A stretch of 64,000 bases of DNA from Panonychus citri (Eukaryota > Arthropoda > Arachnida > Trombidiformes > Tetranychidae), in contig NW_026515406.1 of NCBI RefSeq assembly GCF_014898815.1, positions 62,001 to 126,000 on the forward strand, in the 5' to 3' direction. Below are positions 37,198-52,400 of the stretch, piece by piece; position 1 is the stretch's first letter; every line of letters begins with the position of its first letter. The position numbers and the translations under genes were made by a program. The notes below the pieces were generated by a model. It made no database searches and was not told the origin of the DNA. It saw only the letters and a program-made list of their open reading frames with translations.

Positions 37198-38617
37198 AGA
37201 TTATCTTGATCTCGATTTATATTGAAAATGTGAATGATAATCAGTGGTGGTCAACGATGTAGATGAGAAAAAAAGATGAAGATGATAATGATAGTGGTCA
37301 ATCTCTTTAAGATGATTATGATTAAGTAAACATGATAAATATGATGTTTTAAATTGTATCAATTGAATCAATCAATGGTTAACATTAAATAAATTGTTAT
37401 AATATTTAAATTGTATCAAATGTCGTTGTTGTTGTGGTGTGAGACCAGTTATTGAACATTCCCTTTGAAATTTCACTGTTTGACCGTTAAAACTGACCAT
37501 TGGTCTAATTTAAACTGTGAGAAAATCTCTCTCTCTCTCTCTCTCTTTCACCACAAATCAGATCAAATCGTAATTAATTATAAAAACCTAGTGGTCAGAT
37601 CATAATATAAAGGTAATGATCATAGACAAAAAATGGACGATTTCAAAACAATCATATTCAAGTTAATTGTTGTTAAGAAATACAAAAGGTAATTAAAGGT
37701 GAATGATGAACCAAGAACAATATGAGATTATGATGATGATGATAATTAAAACTGTCAACAATGATAATTATTAATAAATAACATCTCCTGGTGAGCATCT
37801 AATGGTCAGTTGAAAGGTCAATCAGTAGTAGGTTAATTGATTGTGTGTCCACCACTTGATGTCCACCAGATCTATGGTTCAAGTTATAATATTAGTTGCG
37901 AAAAGTAAAAAGTAGCAAAAAAAGAAAACAATTAATTAAGTTAATCAAGTAAATCAGCAGGTTGATTTAATTTTCTGTCAATGATTTTAAATTGAATTTA
38001 GTTGAACACTCAAGTATTGGGATAACCAAAGTCTCAATGTTTTGAAATGTTGGTTACATTTGATTGACACAAATACAAACATATTGACAGATAAACACTC
38101 ACACTCACACACACACTATGAATATACAGTAACTGACCACTGACCACTAGTCCACAGGTAATGACAAGAGTTTCCTTTGGTAAATAAATATTAACCAATA
38201 GGACGATGATAATATTAGTTGTTGAATGTTAATTGAAATTTGATTTACTTGTGGTGATCAATTAACAACCAGGTAATCAAGATGAATATCTTATGGGTCA
38301 GATAAATGAGACTAGGGGTCATTTCAAGAAGAAGGGAAAGGGTCAATTTCTTCCTCTTCTTCGTCTTCGTCTCTTCTTTGACTTACTGACCGTTTACCTT
38401 TTACCTTGCAACTTTTACTAGTGATTATTTGGTTATATTGGCGGTGGAGTCACTGTGATGGCGGTGATTGTGATCGTGGTGGTGATTTTCTGGGCTACCG
38501 ATGGTCGGTGAACTTTAGATTGGTAAACAAAATCCCCACTGGTAAAGAAGAAGATGAGGATGAGGATGAGGAAGGAAGATGATCGACAGCTACTTCAATA
38601 TTTTCTTCTTTTCTACT

Positions 38618-39387
38618 TCATCGTTTCGAGTGAAATTCTCTCAGTCTTCAACTTCTCTATTTACATTTATCATCCCTTTTACCTTTCGAGAAGAAGCTTA
38701 TCCCATATTTCCTTTGGTCAGTTTTCCACTGGTGGGAGGTGATGGTCAGAAGGTGCGGAGAGAAAAGAATGAGCAACAAACTTTCCTTTCTCTCTCTCTC
38801 TCTCACTCACTCACTTTTCATATCTTCATCTTCTCATATTTATATTTCCTGATTAACAGACTAATTACAATTCTTGATGTTTATTAATTTTCATATTTAA
38901 TGTGATGTATAAAATTAATCATATTGTTATTTATAAATATTTTTTCCAGGTAAATTGTTTGATGATTATGATGATGATGAATATCAAAGTTACATAAAAC
39001 TGATACCAATAGACAAAAGTAATCTGATTATCAATCTATAAACAATTATGATCAATAACCAATTTACTTTCATTATTACATTATTTTCATGATTATCATG
39101 TAAATATTAATAGATTTATAAACCTGAGAAAAGTTGTATTAAGATTAATTGTTGAGTTAATTTACAATAATAATAATCATTAATCAATTTACATTCAGTA
39201 TTTCATAGATATTTGTGATAAAGTGATAGATTTGATGAACTCTAGAGGAAGATAAAGATTGGGTTTGATGGATAATACAATCTGATTTATATATAAATGA
39301 ATTAAAAGGATAAACCTTAATTGTAGTGATTAGTAAGCCAGTTAATTGTGTTACACTTAATACATAATTTTGGTCAAAATTGAGAGT

Positions 39388-39430
<43 letters not shown>

Positions 39431-40409
39431 TTGATGAATACGAAATGTAAGAGATACAAGGAACGAGATCGACATTTTCATTCAGGGTTAAATTCAGGGA
39501 ATAGTTATCACCAGAGTTGTAATCGTCATCATCATCATTATCATCATCATAATCGATTGTTGTTATTGTATTATTATCAATTTAATTCAATACACGGGGA
39601 AGTTGAATGATGATTGAATTATCTTACATCTCACATCGGGTTCACTGTTTCCTCCAAATCATCAACTTGCTTACTTTTCCTGTAAGAAGATTTTTAAATT
39701 GTTGATGATTAATTATATAAGTTATCTCCAAATCATATAAATATTACATAAAGATATCAGATGACATATTAAATTGAGCAGCTTGGTAATCCTCACAAAC
39801 AAAAATTGGAAGATGAGTGAGAGTAATAGGGAAAAGGGAGATGAAAATGATATTGGAGCAAGATTAAATTGGGTTGATTTTAGAACCGACAATTTAAATT
39901 GAGTCACTTTTGGTGAGGCTTTGGTTACTTTGGTTAATTGTTGTTGATGTTTACATTTTCTCTGGTTAATCATCAACACATCAGCCTATTGATCCGATTG
40001 TTAGTTGACTGTAACAAGAAAGAAAGAAAAAAAAATTAGAAAATTAGAAAATCATTTAACTAGATTGCAAAGTTAAACATGATGATGTTGATGATTAAAT
40101 TATAATTTCTTCCCGCTTATTAGTTACTGACCTTGTTTTACAATTCAATTAAAATCATAATCTAATTTGATGCATTTTTTATCATCATGTTTACTTAATT
40201 ATCATCATCAATTTGAATGTAATTTGATAAAAATACCTTTGCTTAAATTACTGATATTGATCATCTTTAGTATCTTCATAGTCAACAATTTGTATATAAA
40301 TATAAATCTATGATTTTGTTATGCCTTCGGGTAGGATTATAATACAAAATTGTCGTAATTAAATCAATTTATATGAAATCAATTAAAAAGCTAATCAATT
40401 TACGATCAA
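38618..40409. other. Spacer between the palindrome and the RNF19-type gene
   Basis: The outer part (to ~38830) retains weak similarity to the sequence left of 22828 and is CT-rich. The rest is AT-rich with a GA run near 39398-39425. Open frames are short and low-complexity. No gene was recognised. Confidence 0.5.
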
Positions 40410-43400
40410 TTAATTGTTAACGGATGGTGAATGGGTTGATAGACATGTTGAGTTGGCGAGGGTTGATGTTGTGTCAATATCTTTACTGAAAGCTTTGGAT
40501 CGATCCAAACTTTTCAATCGTTCAAATGTATTGGTACCACCGCCGTTGGAACCATGAGTGGAACTTGATCCTCCGCCTTGACTACCTTGAGTGGGTGTTG
40601 TATCTGAGGTGGTTGATTTGATGCTTTCTTTACGTTGAGCGGGTTGATGATAAGAGTGGAAAGATGAACAAGAAGGGGACATTGTGAAAGTTGAATTGTT
40701 CATTGGACTATTATTATTACTCGAAGAATCGTCTTTTGAATATGAGGAAGAGGAACAAGATGATAATGTTGATGATATGGCTGATGATAAGGAGGTCGTT
40801 ATTGTTGGTGTGGTGGTTGATGAAGAGGAAGATGATGATGATGATGATGATGATGCTTGGATTGTAGTTTGTGTTGTAATTGATGTGGTTGGAGTTGATG
40901 ATGTTGGCATTGTTTGTCTTGTGTCATTGGTTTGCATGGACAGTTTAACAACATAAACTGGACAACATGGTCTATGGATTTGATCACAAATGATACAATA
41001 ATTAGCTAAATGTTCACATGATCGTGATTCATATTTATTTAATTTTCCTTTGGTTCCACCACCAACTGACTGGAATGAGACACATTTTGATCCACCAGAA
41101 TTAGTACCAGTGGCACTTGATGTACCAGCAACTGGAGTGATATTATGATAATTATCACCAGTGGAAGGTTTAATTTCCCCGATTAATTTAGCACTTTTGG
41201 TGCTTAATGAGTCTTCACAGTGACAACTTTTACTCCCGATGATACAATGATTAGATGATTCAGTAACGTGAATCTCAACCGGTGTAATTGAATTTGATCC
41301 AGGATTAACTGTATTCCCTCCTCCAGATGATGATGAAGATGATGAATTAGTACCAATGCAAACATCTTTATAGCCTACAATGGATCCCGCTAATGCTTTA
41401 GTTGAAGCATCATCTCCAAGTGAAAGGTTGGTTGAACATCTCTCACTGAAAGAGATAGTATTTGAAGCGGTTTCACTTTGCTGCTCACTACTGGTTACAC
41501 TGAATCGTTTGTTACATGATGAAGATGATGGTCCACCCATTGAAAGAGTTTCCTGCAATTTAGATGATCCCGTTATACTTCCGGCTAAAGCGGCATTAGA
41601 TGCATCTCGATCAATGAACATCTTATCAAGGTGACATCCACTTCCGCCCATACTAAGACTGGTGGACAGGCCAAAAGAAACCTCGCCGATACTTGGATTA
41701 ACACCTTTGTTACTCACTGCAGTGTCCACGCTTAAGCCATCTAATAATAAAGGGAATAAGATAAATAGAGAGAGAGGGACAACAATTAGTAAATCAGAGT
41801 GTAACATTTATAAAGTAAAACAATCAACAAATTGATCATCAAGGTTGGAAAAATCTATTCTCAGAGAAATGAATTTCTCATTCTCATCATCGTCTTCGTA
41901 ACCACCATAATCATGGTAATAATTTCAAATCATCAACCTCATTAGACTCAACATCATATTTCATGGTAATAATAATATTTAATAACAATTAATATCATCT
42001 TATGAAGAGATGGTGTTAATTGTTGTGAAGGTTAGGAAAGGGAGGAAACAAATAAAGGGAAAGTAAATTAATCACTGATAATCAATTAATTGTAGACAAA
42101 TTAACGGAAAAAGAGATAAAATTGTTTGTATTAGTAATCAGAAAAAAAATAATTAGATATCATTTAAAGACTAATTGAAAATTTTTCACTAACTCTCAAG
42201 GGAAACATAAAAAAAACTCAGTGAAGTGATTAATTGATTAATCTCATTCATCAATTACTAAATCGTAAACACAATTACATTACAAATTGACTAACGCATG
42301 ATTAAGTATATATAAATTAATACCATCACAATAAAAAAAAAAGTGTCTGACAAGTTAACTACTACAACTCGTGATGGTTAATCATTTGACTAACCAATTA
42401 ATCAATACTAATAAAAAGGCAACAGTAATTAATGTAATTGTAGACATAAAATAGCTACTAATTAAAAAAACGAAGAGGAAATTATGAAAAAAATTACTAA
42501 TTGAAAATAGATTATCATTTGCCGGGTTACCTAAATTTGACATTTGATTAACAATTAAATTCAATAGAGACAAAAATTAGTCGCAATCAATTGTTGACGA
42601 TGATAACAAATAGATTTTGATGACGACGAAGATGATGCAACAAAGTCTTTCTATTTCCTTTTCTCTCTTTGGATGTTGATTGTCGATGTAATAATTAAAT
42701 TACCAGGAGCAAATGAAGTTGCGTTAAGTCCCATTTCGCTTTCCTCGTCATTTAAATCAAATCGAACTCCTGAAGATGAGGTTGATATTCCGCACCCACC
42801 GGAGCGACACAAAGATATGGGAACCACTCCGTACACGTAGGCCAATAGAATTGGTACTCCGATACCTATGGCAACGGCTGTTAGAATGGGCGATATTAGA
42901 ACGGAAGTAACCACACCGGAAGTAACCAGGAGATTCTTTTTATGTTGATTCATTGATTGTTTTGCAAAACGAGCATGAAGAGTACGTCCAACCCAAACAG
43001 GAACACCTATGATTAAAAACAAAAATAAACAATTAGTAAAAGATTTTTTTTTCCTAATTAGACAACAATTTAACAAATGAGATAGCTAATTGTTACCAAC
43101 AAAAGGTTAATTACTATTACTATAGAAAAACTAATTAATTGTCAGTTAATCAAGTGATTTCCTCCTCCTTTACACTAATAATTAACTAACTAATCATGAT
43201 GGTCATAATCATTTGCGTGATTATAATCAATTATAAACTCATGTAAATTTAACTAATCAACTCGCCTAATAATAAATTGTGTTAAAGACAATTGTAGTTA
43301 GTTTGATATTAATCACAATTGAATCAATTTCTGGAAACACTAAATGCAAACCCAAAATTATGTTTAATCGTCAAATTTAATGCTCATAAAATTATTTAAT

Positions 43401-46400
43401 TGTGATAATTAAGATATGATTAAAATTGATCAGAATAATAAAAAAAAAATTATCAGATTCATTAGTTAATAACTTAGCAACAAGAACCTGAGCATTAATA
43501 AACTAGATTTAACCAGAATTAATATTTTACAATTAAGTACAATCGGATACACTTGAAAATAGTAATTAAGAGAGAGGCAATAATTAGGTAACATTAGAGA
43601 CAAGTGAAAAAATAACAATTATTAATAATGACAATCAACATTTAATTGAAAATCTTCAAGTTAAAAAAAAACCTAACTAATAGGTAATAGTTATCAAATG
43701 TCAACAACATCATCATACTAAGTCAGCTGACGATCAATATCATGATGTACCATTGATTTATCATTATCATCATAATTGTTATCATAACTAAAAACCATTG
43801 AGTGAATGAGTCAAAAAATAATTTCAAACGTTGAAACATTTTCAAGGTTTAAATTTCAAGGTTTCATCTTTATTCAGAGTAACTGTTCAGAACTCTCTCT
43901 CTCAGCAGATATTATGACATTTAGTTTTTTCTCCCCCTGAACTATTTCATTTTATTCAAAGATTATCCTGAATGAAACTCTGGGTGGAAAAAATTCTGTT
44001 ATTGAAAAAAAGACTTTTCAACATTAACATTGAATAATAACAAAAGATTACAAAAAATTATCTATTCTCTTATTATATGATTTCTATTTGTAACCTGAAA
44101 GATGAAGATAAAGATCATCATCATGATGGTTGTTAGCAGAAAACTAGATGAAAATGACTGAGAGAGAGAGAGAGAGAGAGAGAGAAAGGGGAGATGCTGG
44201 TAAAGGATTGACATTCCTAGTGTTGAGTGAGCTGTGAGAGTGATTTAGATTTAATTGTATTGTATTGTTGCCAGAATCACAATTAGATTAATGCTAGAAC
44301 ACACAGATAATTTAGACAAAAGGAGAAAGAGAAAAAGAAAGATAAACAAGAAAAGAGGGGGGAAAGAGGTAAACATGATGATGATGCTGAGAATCGAGAT
44401 TCAAGAATGATAATCATTAGATAGCCAATAAGGTTAAAGCTTCTCTTCCCCAGCAAATCTTCATGATTATAATAATGCTATTAACGGTCAATGATGTTAA
44501 GTTTATCTTCTTCTAATGATGATGAGAAGGAGAAAAAAACGAAAAACAAAATGTACGTTATAAGGTTCAAGGAATTTGCATGGATTAGCAAAATAATATC
44601 ATGTTAATCATGACATTTACGGTAAAATGTGAGTTGTTCAGACATGCAAGGCAATGTTGCATAAAGAAAGTAATTGCATTGGTTAAGTTCATTATTCAAT
44701 TCAAGGCAAGATAAATAATTCCCACCGCCACAAAACCACCATCACCTATGGTAGATAAAAAAAGCTTCAGGGAGGAGGAAAGGTAAGTTTAGTTATTAGA
44801 GGTAAGCACGATATTGGAATGGACCATAGGAATAATCAAAATCTTGACTAACAATAAGATGAAATCATTAGCATCATAATCAGTTGATTGTTTACTCTGA
44901 TTAGCTTAATAGTTTGATGAACCCTTTTTTCTTGCTTAAATATTAAAATGATAATCAAAGTAACGGGAGTGAGAAGCTTAAGAAATGGTTGATAATTTCA
45001 TGATAATAATGAGAATCATGAGTAAATGATGAAGAAAAAAAATCTTTCACATGGAACAATTTTCTTTCTCTTTATTCATTTACAATCAGAATTGTTGTTA
45101 ATCATGATAAAATCGTTTCAAACCTTGATTGCTATTATACATGTATAACAATTAATGGCTAAAAAGCTATTGTAATAAATAGTAAGAAACTTTTCCAATA
45201 TATATATTAACAATAAACTAATTGTGAATATATTTTTTTTTGTTATTAATTGTTGCCCATTGATTGTGATACCTGTGGATAGTTATGTTGATTGTTACGT
45301 AACAGGAAAATTCAACAATTCAATCACAATAGAAACACAAAATCTTATGTTAAGATGCTAATACTTTTACCCGGAAATGTTGATCAACTATTTAATTAAC
45401 TCAATTGATATGAGAAAAAAAAATATCAATCAAAACAGGTAACAATCATCATCATCATCATCACCATCATAAAACCTGATGATGATAAATCAACAATAGT
45501 AAACATTGACCAGAAATACTGAATGGCTTTAAAGTTAATTGTTGTAATGATTAAATACGGAAAAAGGAAACCATTTAAATTGAGACAATTAACTGAAATA
45601 AAAATTAAGCCAATCGGATTGCAAGATTAACCATGGATTGTACTAATCAGGTAAATAATTAAATAGCGGTTAAATGATAATAGTTGTGTGTCCATGATAA
45701 AAATGCTTGATTGTCCTTCATTAATACAAATTATTAACAATTAAATTGGACATACAAAAAAAGGAAAGTTAAAAATTAGGTTAAACATATAAATACAATA
45801 TTTATAACTATTATGATCATATGATAGATAGTAAAAAAAACTTACCAACAATTAAATTGTTGATAAAATGATTTAAATTGATTGTAGCAAGAATCAAGAT
45901 GAGAGGAGAAAAAAACTTCCATCCAATCAGAATGGGATAATTGAATTCACAATTAACGAAAATGATGATTAAGTTCCGTTCTCATTTTATTAATCATTTT
46001 AATCGTCAAATCATAAGGTATTAAGATTACGATTGATCTAATTTGTATCCTAATCATTTAGATACAGGGTGTTTTTTTCCCTGTATTCATGACGGTGAAA
46101 TTTCATAACTCGACAATCAATTGTAGCGACTTAATTTTAATTGGAAAGCTCAATGTCGTATTTAATTAGTTCAAGTGTTTATCAAGTGCTAATTGTGAAG
46201 TTTCATGATCTATTGCTTGAGTTGTACAATTAAGTTGGATTCATATTAGTTAGTTGATTAAAACCAATGTTTTTCGCTTTTAATTGTAGTAAATTTAGAA
46301 ATTAGTTAACTATCAAGAATAAATGATTCTCAAGATTAAAGAATCATAATCAAATTTAAGAATATGAAGTTTTTCAATAGATCAAAAAATGATGAGAAAT

Positions 46401-49400
46401 TTATCATCATGTAGTTTGGGAGAGAGAGAAGAATGAAAAATCGATAAGATTCATTGAACTCGAAAGAGGTAAAAGCCCTTTTTTCAGGTAATTCAATTGT
46501 TTTTGTATTTCTTTCATCATGATACATGTTCCTATCTTCCTTATCATCCTAAATATTAATTCCTTCATCACTTTACTCTCTCAATCAATTTATTAATCGC
46601 ACACTTTCATTACTAATCCAATATTTTATCACCAAAATATATATTGGATTACCGGATTAATTATTAACTTTCAATAAAATGAATCGCATTTCAATCATGA
46701 GACTTTATGATAATATAAATAACTTGTTATAAATACAATAGCAAAAAAAAGACAATCATTCATGATAACTGAGTAAACATAGACTTAACAATCAATAATT
46801 AATCAAACACAATTAACATTGACTGACAATATGCTTAACAATATAATCAACCTTAGGATTCAAGTTACATGATCAATTTTCCCTCTCTAATCAATATCCA
46901 ACTATTATTGACATTTGGTCATTGGTTTGGTCAATCAGATTATATTATTGATAGTGGTGGTCAGTTAATAAACTGATTGTGAACTAAATGTTGCTTAATG
47001 ATGTTGGATACTGTAAGGATTAATTGTGAGATTTTTATTCACCTTGATCGTGAAAAAAAAGACGATAAATCTTGAATCAAAAGGATAAATAATCAAAGCG
47101 GGTTTAATGATGACCATTAGATGGACTTTAAGGATTAATTTATCAAAATAGAAACAGTTAGTAACTCAAATGATCAACATTTATAATAAGAAAAAACTAA
47201 CAAGACTAGTTAACTAAATGTTAACTTTGATTAACTTGTATCATCATTGATAACCTACGTCAAGATTGATGTCAATTAAGATGAAGATGATGTTAAAAGT
47301 GATGAGGATGAAAAAGATGATTTCTTTTTAGAGTTGTAACTTATCCTATTGCAGATTTATACTAATTATGGTTTTGGATTAATGTCATTAACATCAAGTT
47401 TAAGTTGAATGTAAAGTAAATTGATACAAAGTTTAATTGTTTGATTAATTAATCACATGTGATTAATTAAATATCGTTATGATCAATGATTAAGATAGTT
47501 GATTAAACAATTTATATAAATTTCTCCTCGTAAAGGTAAAGGTAAATATTATTTATACAAAGATGATCAATAAATGCAATTAGAATTAAATTTGATTAAC
47601 TTTAGGCTGAAATCAAGTTAATCAATCAAAACTTAATTTTCCACCATCATCCGGTGAGTTATTATTATTAAGAGAATAATTAATTAATCATCAATAAAAT
47701 TGTAAATAAGATTTCAGGTCATTTACAATCAGAATCACATTTATTTCTCAAATTTATCGGGAAAAAAGGTGATACTAATTAATTGATTTAGTTCATAAAG
47801 TGATAACTTGGTTTTTACATGAGTTTGTGTGTTAATTGCTATTAAATTGCAAAATCGAATCAATAAACTTTGATGACGTTAAAAATGATATCGAATTAGT
47901 TAATCCAGTTTGGGTGGACTTGAAAATCAGTTTTCTTCAGGAAAATGTGATTCATTTACAGAATCACGAGGATCATTCTAATGCGCAGTAAGAATTCAGA
48001 TATCAAGAGATTCTGATTATCATGATGATGATGATGATGATGAAAGGCAAGATGGATTGTCTCAATTGAGTAAACTATAAATATAGTAAAAACTCATTGG
48101 CCAGGAATTTAAGGTTCCTAAGTTACTTATCAGAAAGTTGTGAGTTGAACTTTAGTTTTTCCTTCACCAGAATCTAAGAGATTTTTTCATGGGAAATCTT
48201 GAGATTCAAATGCAGTTCAGTTAATCATAACGATGATAATCATGATTAATGTTGGAGAAGAAAAAAAAATTCTTAGTCTATTATTCATCCTCTTTCACAA
48301 TCAGATAAAATCATTGTGAAATATATATTATGATAATTTCATAACGGTAAATGTAATATACTAAAGTATAAGCAAAAATAATTGTGATTAAGTTAATCAG
48401 TTAATATAAACTAAATGGTAAAAACCATCAGCTAATTATAGTAAATTAAAAACCAAAGTAAAACAACAATTAAAATGATTGTAATCCAGTTACAATTTGG
48501 GAAAACACAAAGGATTAATTTGAGACAGTTAATCACCTGAGCTGGAAAATTTCAACAATAATAATTTAGTCAAATTAACTGATAACAAAAAAAGGGATCA
48601 TAAAGATTCAATCAATTATCACTAATTAATTGTGTAAATGGTAATTTATAAAAAAAAACACAATCAGTTAATCATTGAAAATTTACTCTAACAGATAGAG
48701 AGACAGAGAGAGAAAGTAGTAACTAAATGTCATCATCAATTTAATCACTATTACAGATGAAATTGTGTCATGTTGTTGTTCAATTATCATCATCATGAAA
48801 AGTGTTTAATGAAAGAGTAAAATAAACATTTGTAATGTAAAAGTTGATAATATACATTGAGTATATTAAAAGGTTTCTATTGGTGTAAGTACCTTGTGCT
48901 AATTTAATTGCTGTGGAATCAATTCATTTGATTATTATTGATTATGATTAGAAAGGAAAGTAGATTTGTAAATGGTTAAAAGAAAAGACAGTTAATTGTA
49001 GTAGACAATTGGTAGACAATAACAATTAATTTCAAATGGTTGTAAACAATGGTGATTACATTTTCGTGAGATTAACTGTTCCCTTAGATTAGCACAATCA
49101 GTTGATTGTGATTTAGCATATTTAAAGAGATAGACACACATAACAATATTGTGTAAAAATAATTATCCTTTAAAAGACAAAAGCAAAAACAAATGATCAA
49201 CAACAATTAGTTAATTAATGGTTAACGAATTTTTAACTAACACAATGGACACAAAATTAACATATTGACTGTCAAAACAATCAGTTAATGTGAGACAAAT
49301 GAAAAGCAGTTCAACTGAATGATCAAATAATAGATAATATAATTAAACAAAAACTAATTGGTATTAATTAATTTAGCTCATTGATTGATGATGATCTTAT

Positions 49401-52400
49401 CATGATACGAATACACAAACAAATTATTATTATTTAATCAAATAGAAATAATAATTAACTGGTCCTTCAAAATGTAAATGTTTCATCATGATTGTCATAA
49501 TAATAATCATGATCATGATAATGAAGAAGATAAAATCATGAAAAACATTGAAACAAATTAAAGGATAGGTCATGATTAGAAATGATTGTTATGATTAAAA
49601 CTAAATTGTCAACAAACAAGATTGATTATCTTTGGATAAATCAAAAAAGAAAATAGGTAAATCTACCTGTGTGTTAATTGCCATGAAAAAAAGTCAATTA
49701 ATTTGATTGAGTGTTCACAAGATACCATCATGTCATAGGATTAAATTGTTAATTGTTGAAACAATTGAGATACAAAATCAATTTACTAGATGTGTAAATA
49801 TAAAAATCTAATCAGTAGCTATCCTCTTTTCTTAAGAATGAGATTTTTTCAGCTAACATGATAAAATTTCATGGGGATATTAATAATAATCTCATCACGA
49901 GATATGATGAGAGGAACAATTCTGATATTAATAATGAGATGAAATAACAATTTTGTCAATAATTTTTGACAAAAAAGATACACGGAAGTTGCATTATCAT
50001 GACGATATGTTCATATTCATCATATTAATAATCTCTTACTGTTATAACTGACAACTGAATTAACAGGTTTCATTGTTATACTTTTTTTTCAATCTTGTCA
50101 AAGGTAATCTCATGAAAAAAATACAATAGGAAGTCAAGAAAACTCTTGACAAATATCAAGAAGAAATTAAGATTATTTATTATCATAAGATGATAATATT
50201 CACATCACTTAACGAGAAAAAAAAATATATCATTATAAAGATGGACCAGTAGTTGAGTATCATTTATCTTTAGTCATTTGATTTGATTAACAATCACAAT
50301 TAAAGATCGTTATTTAAAAACACAAACAGATAAAATGTAAACAATAATAACTTTTATCATTATTGGAATTGACCAGAATGTTAAAAGCATCATAACAAAA
50401 ATAAACAGCTGATCGTTTAAATATAAACATAATCAAGATTGTAGATGTTAATTGCAACTATTAATGCAATAGGAGTTAGTTTATAAATTCACTCATAATT
50501 ATTGTTTAAAGTGATTTAGTAAAATTCTAGGAAAAAACAAATTGAAAAGGATGAGAGGAAACAAAATTATTCGATTGATTATCAAATCTACTGATGAATA
50601 ATAATTCCTAGTAAATCATGATTAATATCATCATATCAAAGATGAAAAAATGTAAACAAAGGATGAAAATTATACTCGTTGAGATAAACTATTAACTGAG
50701 AGTAGAAAAACACTAATATGATCAAGATTAATCTAAATGCATTGGAATCGAATGATTGATTTTAATGGTTGTTCTTTTTTCGCATCAATATGATGCTGAT
50801 TCCATGGAAAATGTCTTCATGGATATCATCATCATCTTCTGGTCCTGATGTGTGTATGTTTTTACTTTCTATCTTTCATCTTCTACTGTCTTTCTTTGAT
50901 ACTAAGAAATACACAAAATAATAGGTGTGTATTAAGTGTCTGAGCATTGATCCACATCGAGCATTGAAAAAGTCATTGGCTTCATCATTCAGCTCAAGTA
51001 TTTATAGATACCTCGCCTTTTTTGCTTCTTCATCTTCTTCTGATCATCATCACCAGTTTTCTTGTTGTTCTTTTTTTTCCTCATTTTTTTTTTCTTCTTC
51101 TTCCTTTCCATCATCTAATACAATTCATTTGATCTGTAACAACTTTACTTTCTTTTCATGTTTGTCTGGTAACGATAGTAATGTAAGTAAAACAAGAAGG
51201 AGGGAGGTGGATGGTGAGCAGGAGTGGGGTGAGAAAACGCTAAGACTAACATCTAACAGGAATTAGTGAGCTATTTTGTAATATTATCATAACTTAAAAT
51301 TGTTTACATTCAATAGAAACAAAGTTATATTGTTTTTGTTGTTTTTGTATTTCTTTAAGCAGAAAAACTTATTCCTGTAAACAAGAAAACAAAATAACAA
51401 AATAAAATTATCAAAATATACTGAAGGAAGTTGTAAACAATCAGATAGAGAGAAAAAAACTCAATTAGCTGATTGTTATTCCTGTTCACAAAATAAGGTA
51501 AATCTGGTAAATTGTTAAAGATCCATATTAAGGTATCTACATACATGTATAATATTGATCAGGTAAACAATTGGATTGTTATTGGTAAAATGAGTTAACT
51601 GTAAACTAGATTTGGGATTAATTAACTTTCTAAGGGAAATAAAAATGTAATAACTGTGTTCATGTAACTGTTAATTGCCATTTTCATGTTTAACTTGTGG
51701 AAAGTAGGAAAATTACTTGATCACTTTGAGAGGATATTTAATTGTTGGTAAATTTTTATATGATTGAACACATAAAATGGGTGAGAAGTGATTTAATTGT
51801 GTGTAAAATGATAAGAAAAATAAAGTGATAAAAGTAATTGCAAATTATTTACCTATTATGATGGCAGGAACAGCGATTCCAGCGATAAGTGCAATTCCAA
51901 CTGGTGCACCAACCAACATACCAAGTTGCCACATAATTTTTTTCTTACGTGACCATGGCTTTTTACCCCAAAAGGTACATCCTGAAGGTGATAGGAAATG
52001 AAGATCACCGATACGTTTCATGCAAAGCCAACAAAATTCAGCACCACAAACGGAACAGGTCATATGGTTACATGATCCATCGTCAATTTTTATTATGGAA
52101 ACACGACAAGAAGGACAAGGTTTAACATCATCTCGAAGTTTAATTGAATCATGACTAGAGGTGAGAGAGGAAGAACGTGCTTTGTAACTTTGATGGTGTC
52201 GACGTTGATCTTTATTTCTCATGATACGAGCACTATCACAGGTAAGATTTGGATGCCATTCTTGTTTACAATGGTAACAAAATGAGGTCTCACAACCTGG
52301 TCGGCAACATCGAAGTTTAGGACAAGAGGCGCAACCCGAGGCAATTACAACATAATCACAATCGGGTGCTGGACACCAACGGGCATCAGGTTCGGTTACA

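Larger units (their letters stand above)
29546..38617 (-). repeat. Right arm of a giant inverted repeat
   Basis: This is the reverse-complement partner of 22828-29330. It is longer than the left arm for three visible reasons: about 1.0 kb of unpaired sequence at 29926-30954; an inserted segment with the dioxygenase gene and a duplicated flank (about 31277-33103); and a 385-bp tandem duplication around 34190-34930. Apart from the dioxygenase no credible gene lies in this arm. Arm-specific unpaired sequence also occurs at 35462-35938. Confidence 0.93.

Noticed and set aside
22828..38617. Reading the palindrome as a transposon with very long terminal inverted repeats
   Set aside because: I found no transposase-like frame, no short target duplication at the outer edges and gradual loss of similarity at the ends. 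The only gene is a non-mobile metabolic enzyme.
50925..51266. 113-codon plus-strand open frame in the RNF19 intron
   Set aside because: It is a Ser/Phe-rich translation of a pyrimidine tract with no ATG (a GTG start) and no similarity I recognise.
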